Notes: generated from the letters alone by a model not told the origin. A DNA stretch of 64,000 nt from Paradevosia shaoguanensis (GCF_016801025.1 NZ_CP068983.1:4518501-4582500), one strand, 5' to 3'. Shown: positions 52,853-62,707, numbered from the stretch's first letter. Program-made: numbers and translations.

Positions 52853-53607
52853 CCTTCCTTCGCGATACCTGGATCATCTTCGCGCGCGCCATGCTGCTGT
52901 CCCTGCGCCAGCCGCTCTGGGTGCTGATCGGGCTGATGCAGCCCATCCTCTATCTCACCCTTTTCGGCCCGCTGCTGCAGACCGTGGCCGCCAATTCCGG
53001 CTTCGAGGGCGATGCCTGGCAGGTCTTCGTGCCGGGCCTGCTCGTCCAGCTCGGCATTTTCGGCGGGCTCTTCGTCGGCTTCGGCATCATCGCCGAATGG
53101 CGCTCGGGCGTCATCGATCGCCAGATGGTTACCCCGGCGCCCCGCACCGCCCTCATTGCCGGGCGCACACTGCGCGACGTGGTCGTCATCGTCGTGCAGG
53201 CCATCGTGCTCGTCGTCGCCGCCTATTTCTTCGGCCTGCGCGTACCGCCGGGCGCCTTGTTCATCGGCCTCGTGCTGATTGCGCTGCTCGGCGCCGCCTT
53301 CAGCTTCATCTCCAACGCCATCGGCATCGCCACCAAGAGTGAGGATGCGCTGGCGCCGCTGGTCAACGCACTGGCGCTGCCGATCCTGCTGCTTTCAGGC
53401 ATCCTGCTGCCGATGACGCTGGCGCCGCGCTGGCTCCAGATTCTCTCGGACTTCAACCCCTTCAAGCACATCGTCGATGCGCTGCGCGCCGTCTTCCGCG
53501 GCGATTTCAGCAGCCCCATCGTCTTCATCGGGCTGGGGCTCGCCATCGCGCTCGTCGTCATCGGCGCCTGGTTCGGCAACCGCGTCCTCGCCGCCCAGAC
53601 CAAGTAG
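52849..53607 (+). CDS. ABC-2 type transporter permease
   Basis: The 252-residue protein has six hydrophobic segments. The ABC-2 pattern is PLWVLIGLMQPILYLTLFGPLL at the start, GIIAEWRSGVIDRQMVTPAPR (coupling region) and LLSGILLPMTLAPRWLQILSDFNPFKHIVDALR near the end. It is the membrane part of the DrrA/DrrB-like exporter. The substrate is unknown; MarR control suggests a toxic small molecule. Confidence 0.92.
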   Translation: MTFLRDTWIIFARAMLLSLRQPLWVLIGLMQPILYLTLFGPLLQTVAANSGFEGDAWQVFVPGLLVQLGIFGGLFVGFGIIAEWRSGVIDRQMVTPAPRTALIAGRTLRDVVVIVVQAIVLVVAAYFFGLRVPPGALFIGLVLIALLGAAFSFISNAIGIATKSEDALAPLVNALALPILLLSGILLPMTLAPRWLQILSDFNPFKHIVDALRAVFRGDFSSPIVFIGLGLAIALVVIGAWFGNRVLAAQTK

Positions 53608-53631
53608 CCGGCGGGGGCCGCTGGTCGGCCC

Positions 53632-54645
53632 CTACCCGACGACCAGAATGGCGACGATCGCAAGCCCGGCCAGCAGCACCAGCGAGCCGCCTGCCGCCAG
53701 GCTCACCGGCCCGCCGGCCTTGCCGAGCGCCCGCAGGTCGACGCCCAGGCCCAAGGCCGCCATCGAAAGCGCCGTCAGCGCGTGAGAGCCCACCGCGCTC
53801 GCCTCCGAAACGCCGTCCGGCACCAGCCCTGCCGTCCGCGCCAGCATCAGCCCGACAAAGCCGAGGATGAACCACGGCAGCATTTCATGCGCCTTGGGTC
53901 CCTTCCCTGCCTCGCCGCGGCTCAGCAGCGCCACCAGCACGCAGACCGGCCCGAGCATGAGAACCCGCGTCAGCTTGACGATGGTGCCCGTATGCAGCGC
54001 CACCAGGCTCGCCGCCGACGTCGCCGCAACCACCTGCGGCACGGCATAGACCGTGAGCCCCGCCAGCACGCCGAACCGTTCATCCGAAAACCCGATCATG
54101 CCCGCCAGCACCGGCAACAGCAGCACGGTCAGGATACCCAGCACCGCCGTGAACCCGATGGAAGCCGCCACGTCCTCGCCCTTCGCCCCGATCACCGGCG
54201 CCACCGCCGCGATCGCCGAATTGCCGCAGATGGAATTGCCGCAGGCGATCAACGTTGCCAGCTTCGGCTCCAGCCCCAGCAGGCGCCCCAGCCCGTAGCT
54301 GGCGGGAATGCTCACCGCCACCACGGCCACGATCGCCATCAGCATCGGCAGCCCCGCCGCGTAGAGCGCCGTCGCGCTCGTCGTCGCTCCCAGCAACACG
54401 ATGCCGATTTCGAGCAGCGTCTTGGCCGAGAAGCCCAGCCCCGGCATGAACTTCGCCGAGGGCGTCCACAGCGTCCGCACGATGCTGCCCAGCAGGATGG
54501 CCAGCACCAGCGTATCGAGCCAGCTCCGCCCGACCAGCGCCGCCTGGGCTCGGTCGAGACCGAATGCTACGAGAGCGACGATTGCGCTAAGAACGATCCC
54601 CCAGGCGACATTTCTGGGCAACAAATTTCCAGGATAGGTAGGCAC
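53632..54645 (-). CDS. YeiH/UPF0324 family putative sulfate or anion exporter
   Basis: A GTG start at 54645 follows AAAGGAA. The 337-residue membrane protein has about ten helices. Family marks are GLGFSAKTLLEIGIVLLGA, LIACGNSICGNSAIAAVAPVIGA and VPQVVAATSAASL. YeiH proteins are regulated by the adjacent LysR protein (YeiE in enterics), and the same divergent arrangement is present here. The substrate is not established. Confidence 0.92.
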   Translation of the reverse strand: MPTYPGNLLPRNVAWGIVLSAIVALVAFGLDRAQAALVGRSWLDTLVLAILLGSIVRTLWTPSAKFMPGLGFSAKTLLEIGIVLLGATTSATALYAAGLPMLMAIVAVVAVSIPASYGLGRLLGLEPKLATLIACGNSICGNSAIAAVAPVIGAKGEDVAASIGFTAVLGILTVLLLPVLAGMIGFSDERFGVLAGLTVYAVPQVVAATSAASLVALHTGTIVKLTRVLMLGPVCVLVALLSRGEAGKGPKAHEMLPWFILGFVGLMLARTAGLVPDGVSEASAVGSHALTALSMAALGLGVDLRALGKAGGPVSLAAGGSLVLLAGLAIVAILVVG

Positions 54646-54745
54646 GGCGAGTATTCCTTTCGCCGCGCAACCTGCTCGCCCTCTTCCATCGGGTCCAACG
54701 CATAGTTATCGTGGGTTCAATCGCTTTTCTCGATCAGTTCCCGCC

Positions 54746-55627
54746 ATGACCCTCGAACAATTGCGTGTCTTCGTCGCCGTCGCCGAGCGCCAGCACGTGA
54801 CCAGGGCCGCCGCCGCCCTCAACATGACGCAGTCGACCGCCAGCGCTGCGCTGGCGGCGCTCGAAAGCCGGCACGGCACCAGGCTCTTCGATCGCGTCGG
54901 CCGCGGCCTCGCGCTCAACGATGCCGGCCGCACGCTCCTGCCCTATGCCCGCGAAGTCCTCCTCGCAGCCAACCGCGCCGAAGAAGCCCTGAGCGACCTG
55001 GCCGGCCTGCGCCGCGGCACGCTGCGCATCGGCGCCAGCCAGACCGTCGCCAGCTATTGGCTGCCCCAACGCATGGTCCGCTTTTCCGAGATGCACCCGC
55101 TCATCGACCTGACGCTGGAAGTCCAGAACACTTCGCAGGTCGCCGCCGCCGTCCTCAGCGGAGAAGCCGACCTTGGCCTGGTTGAAGGCCCCGTCCGCAG
55201 CCCGGAGCTCGAAGTCACACCCATCGCCACCGACAGCCTCGCCCTCGTCGCCGCCGCCAGCCATCCGCTGGCCGGCCGCGATGTCGGCCTCGACGACCTA
55301 CGCGGCGAGCGCTGGGTGATGCGCGAGATGGGTTCGGGCACGCGGCAGGTCGCCGAGGAATCCCTCAAGCGCCTCGGCTTCGCCCCCGGCGAAATCCGCA
55401 TCGCGCTCGAACTTCCCTCCAACGAAGCCGTCATCTCCGCCGTTCGCACCGGCGGTCTCCTTACGGTACTCTCCGAAGTCACCGTTGCCGCCGCCCTCGC
55501 CACCGGCACTCTCGTGCGCCTGCCGATAGAACTTTCGACTCGTTCCTTCTCGCTCGTCACCCATCGCGAGCGCCAACAAAGCCAGGCAGCACAGGCCTTT
55601 GCGCGGATGCTGCTCGCCGGCACGTGA
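54746..55627 (+). CDS. LysR family regulator (YeiE-like)
   Basis: The 293-residue protein has HTH block MTLEQLRVFVAVAERQHVTR with MTQSTASAALAALESRHG. A CysB-like effector domain follows (LRIGASQTVASYWLPQRM, then GEADLGLVEGP). Divergent position next to the YeiH gene suggests it activates that exporter, as YeiE does. The 100-base intergenic region would hold the LysR site; no certain box is assigned. Confidence 0.92.
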   Translation: MTLEQLRVFVAVAERQHVTRAAAALNMTQSTASAALAALESRHGTRLFDRVGRGLALNDAGRTLLPYAREVLLAANRAEEALSDLAGLRRGTLRIGASQTVASYWLPQRMVRFSEMHPLIDLTLEVQNTSQVAAAVLSGEADLGLVEGPVRSPELEVTPIATDSLALVAAASHPLAGRDVGLDDLRGERWVMREMGSGTRQVAEESLKRLGFAPGEIRIALELPSNEAVISAVRTGGLLTVLSEVTVAAALATGTLVRLPIELSTRSFSLVTHRERQQSQAAQAFARMLLAGT

Positions 55628-55800
55628 GGCCCCGCGAGTCGCCTTCCGCTCAATTCGGGGAGATCAACAACCTATCGTTGGGTTTTCCCCGCTATCCTTA
55701 AAGACCACAGCGGATTGATTCGGTGCTTCGCGCCGGGCGACTGGCCCTTGCCGACTCCGCCCCACACGCTAAGAAATCCTTAAGGATCGGGAACTGACCA

Positions 55801-57291
55801 ATGGCAGCTGCAGAACCACTTCGTATTGTGCAACCCGGCGATGAAAAGGCTTATCGGCTGGCGCCTCACAACGTGGAAGCCGAACAGGCGCTCCTCGGCG
55901 CCATTCTCGTCAACAACGAAGCCTTCTATCGCGTCTCCGACTTCCTCGAGCCGGACCATTTCTACGAGCCGATCCACCGGCAGATCTACGAGATCTGCTC
56001 CAAGATCGTGCGCGCCGGCAAGATCGCGACGCCGCTGACGGTCAAGACGTTCCTGCCCGAAAACCTCCTGCCCGATGTCACCATGCCGCAATACCTGGCA
56101 AAGCTGGCGGCCGAGGCGACCACCGTCATCAACGCGCAGGACTACGGCCAGTCCGTTTATGATCTCGCCCTGCGCCGCAACCTCATCATCATCGGCGAGG
56201 AAATGACCGCGACGGCCTATGAGGCCGACGTGGAAATGACGCCGGAAAAGCAGATCGAGGAGGCCGAGCGCGCCCTCTACGACCTCGCCGAAAAGGGCCG
56301 CTATGACGGCGGATTCCAGCCGTTCAATTCGGCCCTCAAGGACGCCATCTCGATGGCGGGCGAAGCCTATGGCCGCGACGGCTCGCTCTCGGGCCTAGCC
56401 ACCGGCCTCACCGACCTCGACCGCCTCATGGGCGGCCTGCAGCGTTCGGACTTGATCATCCTCGCGGCGCGACCCGCCATGGGCAAGACCTCCCTCGCCA
56501 CCAACATCGCCTTCAACGTCGCCAAGGCCTACAAGACTGCCGTGCAGGCGGATGGCCACATGAAGCCGGTTGACGGCGGCGTCGTCGGCTTCTTCAGTCT
56601 CGAAATGAGCTCGGAACAATTGGCGACGCGTATTCTCGCCGAGCAGGCCGAGATTTCGTCCTCCGACATCCGTCGCGGCAACATTCACGAGAGCCAGTTC
56701 TCCAAGCTCGTGGATACCTCCAATCTCATGGCACAGGTGCCGCTCTTCATCGACGACACCGGCGGCATCTCGATCGGCCAGCTCGCCGCCCGCGCCCGTC
56801 GCCTCAAGCGCCAGAAAGGTCTCGACCTTCTGATCGTCGACTATCTCCAGCTCCTTTCTGGCTCCAAGAAGTCCTCGGACAACCGCGTGCAGGAACTGAC
56901 GGAAATCACCACCGGCCTCAAGGCTCTGGCCAAGGAACTGGAGGCGCCGATCATCGCGCTCTCCCAGCTCTCCCGTCAGGTGGAAAACCGCGACGACAAG
57001 CATCCGCAGCTCGCCGACCTTCGCGAATCCGGCTCCATCGAGCAGGACGCCGACGTGGTGCTGTTCGTGTACCGCGAGGAATACTACCTCAAGAACAAGG
57101 AGCCCAAGGAAGGGACTCCCGAGCACCTGCAATGGCAGGCCGAAATGGAACAGGTGCATGGACGCGCGGAAGTGATTATTGGTAAGCAGCGCCATGGACC
57201 TACGGGCACGGTCCAGCTGTCGTTCGAGGCCAATCTCACGCGCTTCGGAAATCTGGCGCGCTCTGACTATCTGCCCGAACGCATGGAATAG
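55801..57291 (+). CDS. dnaB: Replicative DNA helicase
   Basis: The 496-residue protein has an N-terminal primase-interacting domain (VEAEQALLGAILVNN) and a linker. The RecA-type domain has Walker A ARPAMGKT (223-230), Walker B LDLLIVDYLQLL and the arginine-rich REIXXXSRxLK-like ALSQLSRQVENRDDK. It unwinds DNA at the fork as a hexamer. It precedes alr by 14 bases, an order common in alphaproteobacteria. About 170 bases before it hold the promoter region. Confidence 0.97.
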   Translation: MAAAEPLRIVQPGDEKAYRLAPHNVEAEQALLGAILVNNEAFYRVSDFLEPDHFYEPIHRQIYEICSKIVRAGKIATPLTVKTFLPENLLPDVTMPQYLAKLAAEATTVINAQDYGQSVYDLALRRNLIIIGEEMTATAYEADVEMTPEKQIEEAERALYDLAEKGRYDGGFQPFNSALKDAISMAGEAYGRDGSLSGLATGLTDLDRLMGGLQRSDLIILAARPAMGKTSLATNIAFNVAKAYKTAVQADGHMKPVDGGVVGFFSLEMSSEQLATRILAEQAEISSSDIRRGNIHESQFSKLVDTSNLMAQVPLFIDDTGGISIGQLAARARRLKRQKGLDLLIVDYLQLLSGSKKSSDNRVQELTEITTGLKALAKELEAPIIALSQLSRQVENRDDKHPQLADLRESGSIEQDADVVLFVYREEYYLKNKEPKEGTPEHLQWQAEMEQVHGRAEVIIGKQRHGPTGTVQLSFEANLTRFGNLARSDYLPERME

Positions 57292-57305
57292 GTTCGGACC
57301 ACCAC

Positions 57306-58439
57306 ATGGCTATGCCACCTTCCCCCGTCACCAGCGGGCGTCTGACGATCGATCTGGCGGCGCTGGCCCGCAACTGGCGCGCCCTCGACAAGGTGAGCGC
57401 CGGGGCCCTGACCGGTGCCGTCGTCAAGGCCGATGCCTATGGCACCGGCCTCATTCCGTCCGCGACCGCCTTCTACGAAGCGGGCGCGCGCTTCTTCTTC
57501 ACCGCCACGGTCGATGAAGCCGTTACGCTGCGCGAGACCCTGCCCAAGGCCCATATCTTCGTGCTCGGCGGGCTTTTTCCGGGCGCGGCCAATCTCTACA
57601 TCGAAAACCGGCTGATGCCGGCCCTCTGCTCGCTACCCATGCTCGAGGAATGGCTGGCCGCCTGCGTCGCGCGCAACGAAGCGCTGCCGGCCGCTCTGCA
57701 TTTCGACACCGGCATGGGCCGCACCGGCTTCCGCCTCAACGAAGCCAGCATCGTCCGTCGCCAGATCGATTCCCTCGGCTTCGCGCCGCAGATGATCATG
57801 AGCCACCTGGCCTGCGCCGATACGCCCGCGCACGAGAAGAACCGCACCCAGCTCGCGCTCTTCCAGTCGGTCATGGCGCAGTTCCCCGGCATCCCGGCCT
57901 CACTCGCCAATTCCGCCGGCCTCATGACCGGGCGCGACTATCACTTCCAGATGGTCCGGCCCGGCATCGCCCTCTATGGCGGCCGCGCCGTCAGCGGCCG
58001 GCGCAATCCGATGTCGCAGGCGGTGACGCTCGAAGTGCCGATCCTCCAGGTCAAGGAAGCCAGGACCGGCGAGACCATCGGCTACGGTGCTTCCTACAGC
58101 CTCAACCGCGACAGCCGCATCGCCGTCCTCGGCATGGGCTATGCCGACGGCTTCTTCCGCAATCTCTCGGGCACCAACACTCGCCCCGGCGGCAAGGTCG
58201 CCTATCGCGGCCGCGTCCTGCCGGTCATCGGCCGCATCTCGATGGACCTGACCGTGGTCGACATCACGGACCTCGGCCACGACATCCCCCTCCCCGGCGA
58301 ACTGATGGAAGTCCTCGGCCCCCACATCACCGTCGACGACCAGGCCGACATCGCCGGCACCATCGGCTACGAAATCCTGACCTCGCTCAGGTTGGGCCGC
58401 TTCACCCGCCACTATGTGGGGATGCCGGAAGAGGAATAG
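57306..58439 (+). CDS. alr: Alanine racemase
   Basis: The 377-residue PLP enzyme has the cofactor Lys41 in AVVKADAYGTG and the second catalytic residue Tyr264 in GYGASYSLNRD. FDTGMGRTGFR and VRPGIALYGG are also intact. It supplies D-alanine for peptidoglycan. It is co-directional with dnaB and probably co-transcribed. Confidence 0.96.
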   Translation: MAMPPSPVTSGRLTIDLAALARNWRALDKVSAGALTGAVVKADAYGTGLIPSATAFYEAGARFFFTATVDEAVTLRETLPKAHIFVLGGLFPGAANLYIENRLMPALCSLPMLEEWLAACVARNEALPAALHFDTGMGRTGFRLNEASIVRRQIDSLGFAPQMIMSHLACADTPAHEKNRTQLALFQSVMAQFPGIPASLANSAGLMTGRDYHFQMVRPGIALYGGRAVSGRRNPMSQAVTLEVPILQVKEARTGETIGYGASYSLNRDSRIAVLGMGYADGFFRNLSGTNTRPGGKVAYRGRVLPVIGRISMDLTVVDITDLGHDIPLPGELMEVLGPHITVDDQADIAGTIGYEILTSLRLGRFTRHYVGMPEEE

Positions 58440-58609
58440 GCGTGGGGTGCGAGCCTCCCCTCTGATCCAGAGCCACGCCGCCGGCAGCGGAGCTTCGGTG
58501 ACAGAGCTTCAACGACGGCGCTTCTGTTCCATCGAAGTGCTGTTTTTGGAGGAGCAGTGTTCCACCCAGCACCTCCCCCACCAACACATCTCCCCTACTT
58601 CCACATCTT

Positions 58610-58715
58610 CCCCCACCACCGCACTTCCCCGGCCGGAGAGCCGGGGCCCACGGATATCTCCACTCGGATGGAGGGGTGCAATAGGCCCCGGGTCTTCGCC
58701 CGGGGAAGTTCCGTG
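58610..58715. repeat. Dispersed palindromic element, copy 2
   Basis: Arms at 58610-58632 and 58700-58715 are imperfect inverted repeats of the same sequence that bounds the element at 19734-19843. Internal hairpins are CCCCGG-N8-CCGGGG-type on the left and GCCCCGGG-TCTTC-GCCCGGGG on the right. In reverse complement, copy 1 matches this copy across the arms and the core (GGAT-TCTCCACTCG, then GTGCAAT). It lies in the 446-base gap between alr and the DUF1697 gene, which otherwise shows no gene. Confidence 0.85.
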
Positions 58716-58885
58716 CGTAAGAAACAACCTTGGCGCCGTTGGCCCTGGCCCCCTGGCCCCAAAAAGGGAGGGGTTTTGATCCAGCGGAGCGAAGTGATTA
58801 AGAGGCCCGGTCACCCAATGTTCCCATTTCGTTCTTGCCCTCCCGCTTATTCTCCGCTATCGCTCCCTGATACGGAGAGCCGGTC

Positions 58886-59434
58886 ATGAACACATACGTC
58901 ATCCTGCTGCGGGCGATCGGGCCGATCACCCACAAGGTGATGTCGATGACGCAATGGCGTGACGCCGTCGCCGCGGCCGGCTTCCCGGACCCTGCGACCT
59001 ACCTCGCCACTGGCAACATGATCGCCACCGGCCCCGGCACCATCGAGACCGTCACCGACCACATGAATCGCGTGGTGCGCGATCTCGGCCTTGCCGAATC
59101 CAACGTCGCCGTCGTCCGCCGCCCAGCCGAGTTGCGCGCCGTACTCGATGCCAACCCGTTTCCCGAGGCTGCCGCCGACCGCCCCAGCCAGATGCAGGTC
59201 TTCTTCTTCGCCGACCGCCAACCGGATTTCAGCTGGACGGCCGATCACGGCGGGCCGGAGCTCTTTGCTGTGGTGGATGGACATCTGGTCGTCGATTATT
59301 CCGGGCGAATCTCGGAAAGCTCGCGGCTCGGCAATCTCATCGAAAAACGCTGCGGCCCCGGCACCGGCCGCAACTGGAATACGCTCAAGGGCCTCGTCGA
59401 ACGCGCCACGGCCCGCGAAGAAAAGGACACGTGA
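58886..59434 (+). CDS. DUF1697 family protein
   Basis: The 182-residue protein begins MNTYVILLRAIGPITHKVMSM. It carries the DUF1697 blocks FPDPATYLATGNMIA, LRAVLDANPFPEAAADRPSQ and the end GTGRNWNTLKGLVE. The family is a ferredoxin-like fold of unknown function. Its stop overlaps the radA start region (TGATTG). Confidence 0.9.
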   Translation: MNTYVILLRAIGPITHKVMSMTQWRDAVAAAGFPDPATYLATGNMIATGPGTIETVTDHMNRVVRDLGLAESNVAVVRRPAELRAVLDANPFPEAAADRPSQMQVFFFADRQPDFSWTADHGGPELFAVVDGHLVVDYSGRISESSRLGNLIEKRCGPGTGRNWNTLKGLVERATAREEKDT

Positions 59435-60838
59435 TTGGCCAAAGCCAAGTCGAGTTTCGTCTGTCAGGCCTGCGGTTCGGTCTATCCGCGCTGGCTCGGC
59501 CGCTGCGAGAGCTGCGGCGAGTGGAACACGATCGTGGAGGAACTGGTCGATAGCGGCGTCGGCGCCGGCCCCAAATCGACCAGGGGCAATGGCCGCCCGA
59601 CAACGCTCGTGCCGCTGGCCGGGGAAACCGAATCCGCCGCCCGCGTCGTTACCGGCATTGCCGAGCTCGATCGCGTCACTGGCGGCGGCTTCGTCATGGG
59701 CTCGACCATCCTAGTCGGCGGCGATCCCGGCATCGGCAAGTCCACCCTCCTCCTCCAGGCGGCCGCCGCGCTCGGCGATCGCGGCAAGCGCGTCATCTAC
59801 GTCTCGGGCGAAGAGGCCGTGGCCCAGGTACGCCTGCGCGCCCAGCGTCTCGGGCTCGGCGACAAGCAGGTCCACCTAGCCGCCGAAACCAACGTGGAAA
59901 CCATCCTCGCCACCCTCGAACAGGGTCCGGCGCCCGATCTCGTCATCATCGATTCCATCCAGACCCTCTGGACCGACCGCGTCGAGAGTGCGCCCGGCAC
60001 CGTCACGCAGGTGCGCACCTCCGCCCAGGCCCTGACGCGCTTCTCCAAGAAATCCGGCGCCGCCGTGGTGCTGGTCGGGCACGTCACCAAGGACGGCCAG
60101 ATCGCTGGCCCCCGCGTTGTCGAGCACATGGTCGACGCGGTGCTTTATTTCGAGGGCGACGCCAGCCACACCTTCCGCATCCTGCGCGGCGTCAAGAACC
60201 GCTACGGCGCCACCGACGAAATCGGCGTCTTCGAGATGACGACGCTCGGCCTTTCCCAGGTCGCCAACCCCTCCGCGCTGTTCCTCGACCAGCGCGACGA
60301 GGGCGCCGCCGGCTCGGCGGTCTTCGCCGGCATGGAGGGCACGCGCCCCATTCTCATCGAGGTTCAGGCGCTCGTGGCGCCCTCTCCGCTCGGCACGCCG
60401 CGCCGCGCCGTGGTCGGCTGGGATTCCTCGCGCCTATCGATGATCCTTGCAGTACTCGAAACCCGGTGCGGCGTCCGCATCGGCGCCAACGACATCTACC
60501 TCAACGTCGCCGGTGGCCTCAAAATCAACGAGCCGGCCGCCGATCTCGCCATCGCCGCCGCGCTTATTTCCTCGCTCACCGATTCCCCGCTCCCCTCGGA
60601 CTCGGTCTATTTCGGCGAAGTCTCCCTGGCCGGCGGCATCCGGCCGGTCGTCCATTCCGGCCTGCGCCTGCGCGAAGCCCAGAAGCTCGGCTTCGCCGCC
60701 GTCTCGACCGGCCGCCTCACCAATGGCGACAAGAATTCGGGCCTCACTGTCTCGGAATTCACCAACCTCGCCGAACTCGTCGGCCGCATCGCCGCATCGG
60801 GCCGCAAGCGCGCACAGCAGCCGGCCGAGGTGGAGTGA
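59435..60838 (+). CDS. radA: DNA repair protein RadA
   Basis: A TTG start at 59435 directly follows the DUF1697 stop. The 467-residue protein has a C4 zinc motif (CQACGSVYPRWLGRCESCGEW), Walker A GGDPGIGKST and the RadA-specific KNRYG block (KNRYGATDEIGVF, a KNRFG variant). A Lon-like C-terminal domain follows (LEVQALV-type IEVQALVAPSPLGTPRR). It is a branch-migrating ATPase in recombination. Confidence 0.96.
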   Translation: MAKAKSSFVCQACGSVYPRWLGRCESCGEWNTIVEELVDSGVGAGPKSTRGNGRPTTLVPLAGETESAARVVTGIAELDRVTGGGFVMGSTILVGGDPGIGKSTLLLQAAAALGDRGKRVIYVSGEEAVAQVRLRAQRLGLGDKQVHLAAETNVETILATLEQGPAPDLVIIDSIQTLWTDRVESAPGTVTQVRTSAQALTRFSKKSGAAVVLVGHVTKDGQIAGPRVVEHMVDAVLYFEGDASHTFRILRGVKNRYGATDEIGVFEMTTLGLSQVANPSALFLDQRDEGAAGSAVFAGMEGTRPILIEVQALVAPSPLGTPRRAVVGWDSSRLSMILAVLETRCGVRIGANDIYLNVAGGLKINEPAADLAIAAALISSLTDSPLPSDSVYFGEVSLAGGIRPVVHSGLRLREAQKLGFAAVSTGRLTNGDKNSGLTVSEFTNLAELVGRIAASGRKRAQQPAEVE

Positions 60839-60885
60839 CAAATGGCCGGGCTGATCTCATCGCCAAATATGCATAGACTGATGCC

Positions 60886-61167
60886 ATGCTCATAACCGCC
60901 CACGTCCGCAATATCCTCCTCGACTATTGGGACCCCAATTCCGTCCGCAACGTGCCCAAGGCCAAGGGCGAGTACGATGCCTATATCGGCCAGATCCTGC
61001 GCGACGTGTCTGCCGGCGCCAGCGAGGAGCGTCTGGCCAATTACCTGCTGCGCATCGAGACCGAAGTGCTCAAGCAGGCCGGCGACCGCGATCGCGCCAT
61101 GTTCGTGGCGCAGAAGCTCCTCGCCAATGACCAGATGACCATCGAATTGCAGGACGACGAAGACTAG
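60886..61167 (+). CDS. Small helical protein, DUF1871-like
   Basis: The 93-residue protein reads MLITAHVRNILLDYWDPNSV, then GEYDAYIGQILRDVSAGASEERLANYLL. The spacing WDP...EYDxYI...L resembles DUF1871 proteins, which are small and uncharacterised; this is only a pattern match. It lies between radA and the HAD gene, four bases before the latter. Confidence 0.65.
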   Translation: MLITAHVRNILLDYWDPNSVRNVPKAKGEYDAYIGQILRDVSAGASEERLANYLLRIETEVLKQAGDRDRAMFVAQKLLANDQMTIELQDDED

Positions 61168-61170
61168 ACC

Positions 61171-61881
61171 ATGGCCGCAGAACCGATCACCGGCGTCCTT
61201 TTCGATCTCGACGACACCCTTCTCGATCACCGCGGCGCCGCCCGCGCGGCCCTCGCTACCTGGACGGCCCAGCTCGGCCTCATCGGCGCGCTGGAAGAGT
61301 TCGAGGCCCGCTGGCTGCATTTCGAGACCATCTATTATCGCAAGTACCAGGCGCGCGAGCTCACCAATGCCGAGCACCGCCGCGCCCGTATCCGCGAATT
61401 CCTCGCCCCGCGTCTTTTCGCCGACGACATCGAGGCCGACCAGGCCTTCGAGGGTTATTGGAAGGCCTATGTCGCCTCCTGGCGCGCGTTCGACGATGCC
61501 GTCAGCGCCGTCGAGCGCGCCCGCCGGGCGGGCCTTGCCGTCGGCATCCTCACCAATGGCGATGCCACCAACCAGGGCCTCAAGGTCTCCACTACCGCCC
61601 TCGCCCCACTCGACCTGCGCATCTTCGCCTCGTCCGACCTGCCCGCCGCCAAGCCGCACGCGGCCGCCTTTCACGCCGCCTGCGATGGTCTGGGCGTGCG
61701 GCCCTCGCGCTGCCTCATGGTCGGCGATTCCTGGGAGAACGACATCGAAGGCGCCCGCGGCGCCGGCCTGCCCGTCGCCTTCCTCGATCGCTCGGGCATG
61801 GCGCGCGACGATACTCCGACGCTGGCCTCGCTCGACGCGCTCGATTTCGCCCGGCTCGACCTTCTCCTCGGTCGCCATTAA
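61171..61881 (+). CDS. HAD family hydrolase
   Basis: The 236-residue protein has motif I FDLDDTLLDH, motif II ILTNGDATNQ, a Lys in AAKPHAAAFHAA and motif IV VGDSWENDIEGA. The cap is helical (class I), about 15-95. It is a phosphatase-type HAD; the substrate is unknown. It is probably co-transcribed with the preceding small gene. Confidence 0.9.
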   Translation: MAAEPITGVLFDLDDTLLDHRGAARAALATWTAQLGLIGALEEFEARWLHFETIYYRKYQARELTNAEHRRARIREFLAPRLFADDIEADQAFEGYWKAYVASWRAFDDAVSAVERARRAGLAVGILTNGDATNQGLKVSTTALAPLDLRIFASSDLPAAKPHAAAFHAACDGLGVRPSRCLMVGDSWENDIEGARGAGLPVAFLDRSGMARDDTPTLASLDALDFARLDLLLGRH

Positions 61882-62033
61882 GCGCAACCCGCCCCGACAA
61901 TACCCAGCAGGCGCCCCATTCCTGCCGTGCTTTCTGGGAACAAGGCCTCTCGTCGGCCAAGTCTGCCTTGGCATCGGCGCAGGAAGCGGTTAAACGAAGG
62001 CCGAGCAATGAACTCGGGGCAAACGGGCATACC

Positions 62034-62675
62034 ATGCTGACAGCATTCGATGTGGGGATCGGCATCCTGGTCTTGATCTCGGCGATCCTCGCCACGGCGC
62101 GCGGCCTCACGCGCGAAGTGCTATCGCTTGCCACCTGGGCCGGTTCGGCAGCCATTGCCATCTATATGTGGCAATATCACCCCGAAATCGCCCGCGGATA
62201 TATCCAGGAGCAGATCGTCGCCGACGTCGCTACGGTCGTGGTCACGTTCATCATCGCGTTGATCGTCCTCCACCTCATCACCATGCGCATCGCCGATTTC
62301 GTGGTCGATAGCCGCATCGGGCCGCTCGATCGCACGCTCGGCTTCGTGTTCGGCGTGCTGCGCGGCGTCGTGATCGGCGTGGTGGCGGTCATCTTCGGCG
62401 TCTGGCTCATGGGCTCGAACCTGCCGTCCTGGGCCGCCAATTCCAAATCGCTTCCCATTCTCCAGGGTTTCGGGGATTCCATGATCGCGGCGCTGCCGCC
62501 GAACCTGGAAGAACAGGTCAACGCCATTCTCAAGCGCGGCAAGGGCGCGGTGTCGCCGGACGACACGGCTCCGGTCGACGAAGGCACCGATGCCGGCGAG
62601 AACGACAGCCCGTTCCCCGATCAGCCGACGCCACCCGCGTCCGTGGGGAACCAGCCGGCAAATACGCCGGCATGA
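62034..62675 (+). CDS. cvpA: CvpA family membrane protein
   Basis: The start ATG 62034 (MLTAFDVGIGILVLISAILA) gives 213 residues. Four membrane segments and the conserved GLTREVLSLATWAGSAAIA and RTLGFVFGVLRGVVIGVV mark CvpA. A Pro/Asp-rich tail follows. CvpA supports envelope homeostasis and is classically encoded before purF, as here. Confidence 0.92.
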   Translation: MLTAFDVGIGILVLISAILATARGLTREVLSLATWAGSAAIAIYMWQYHPEIARGYIQEQIVADVATVVVTFIIALIVLHLITMRIADFVVDSRIGPLDRTLGFVFGVLRGVVIGVVAVIFGVWLMGSNLPSWAANSKSLPILQGFGDSMIAALPPNLEEQVNAILKRGKGAVSPDDTAPVDEGTDAGENDSPFPDQPTPPASVGNQPANTPA

Positions 62676-62707
62676 TGGAAATCGGGGTGAGAGCATAGCT
62701 CGCCCAA

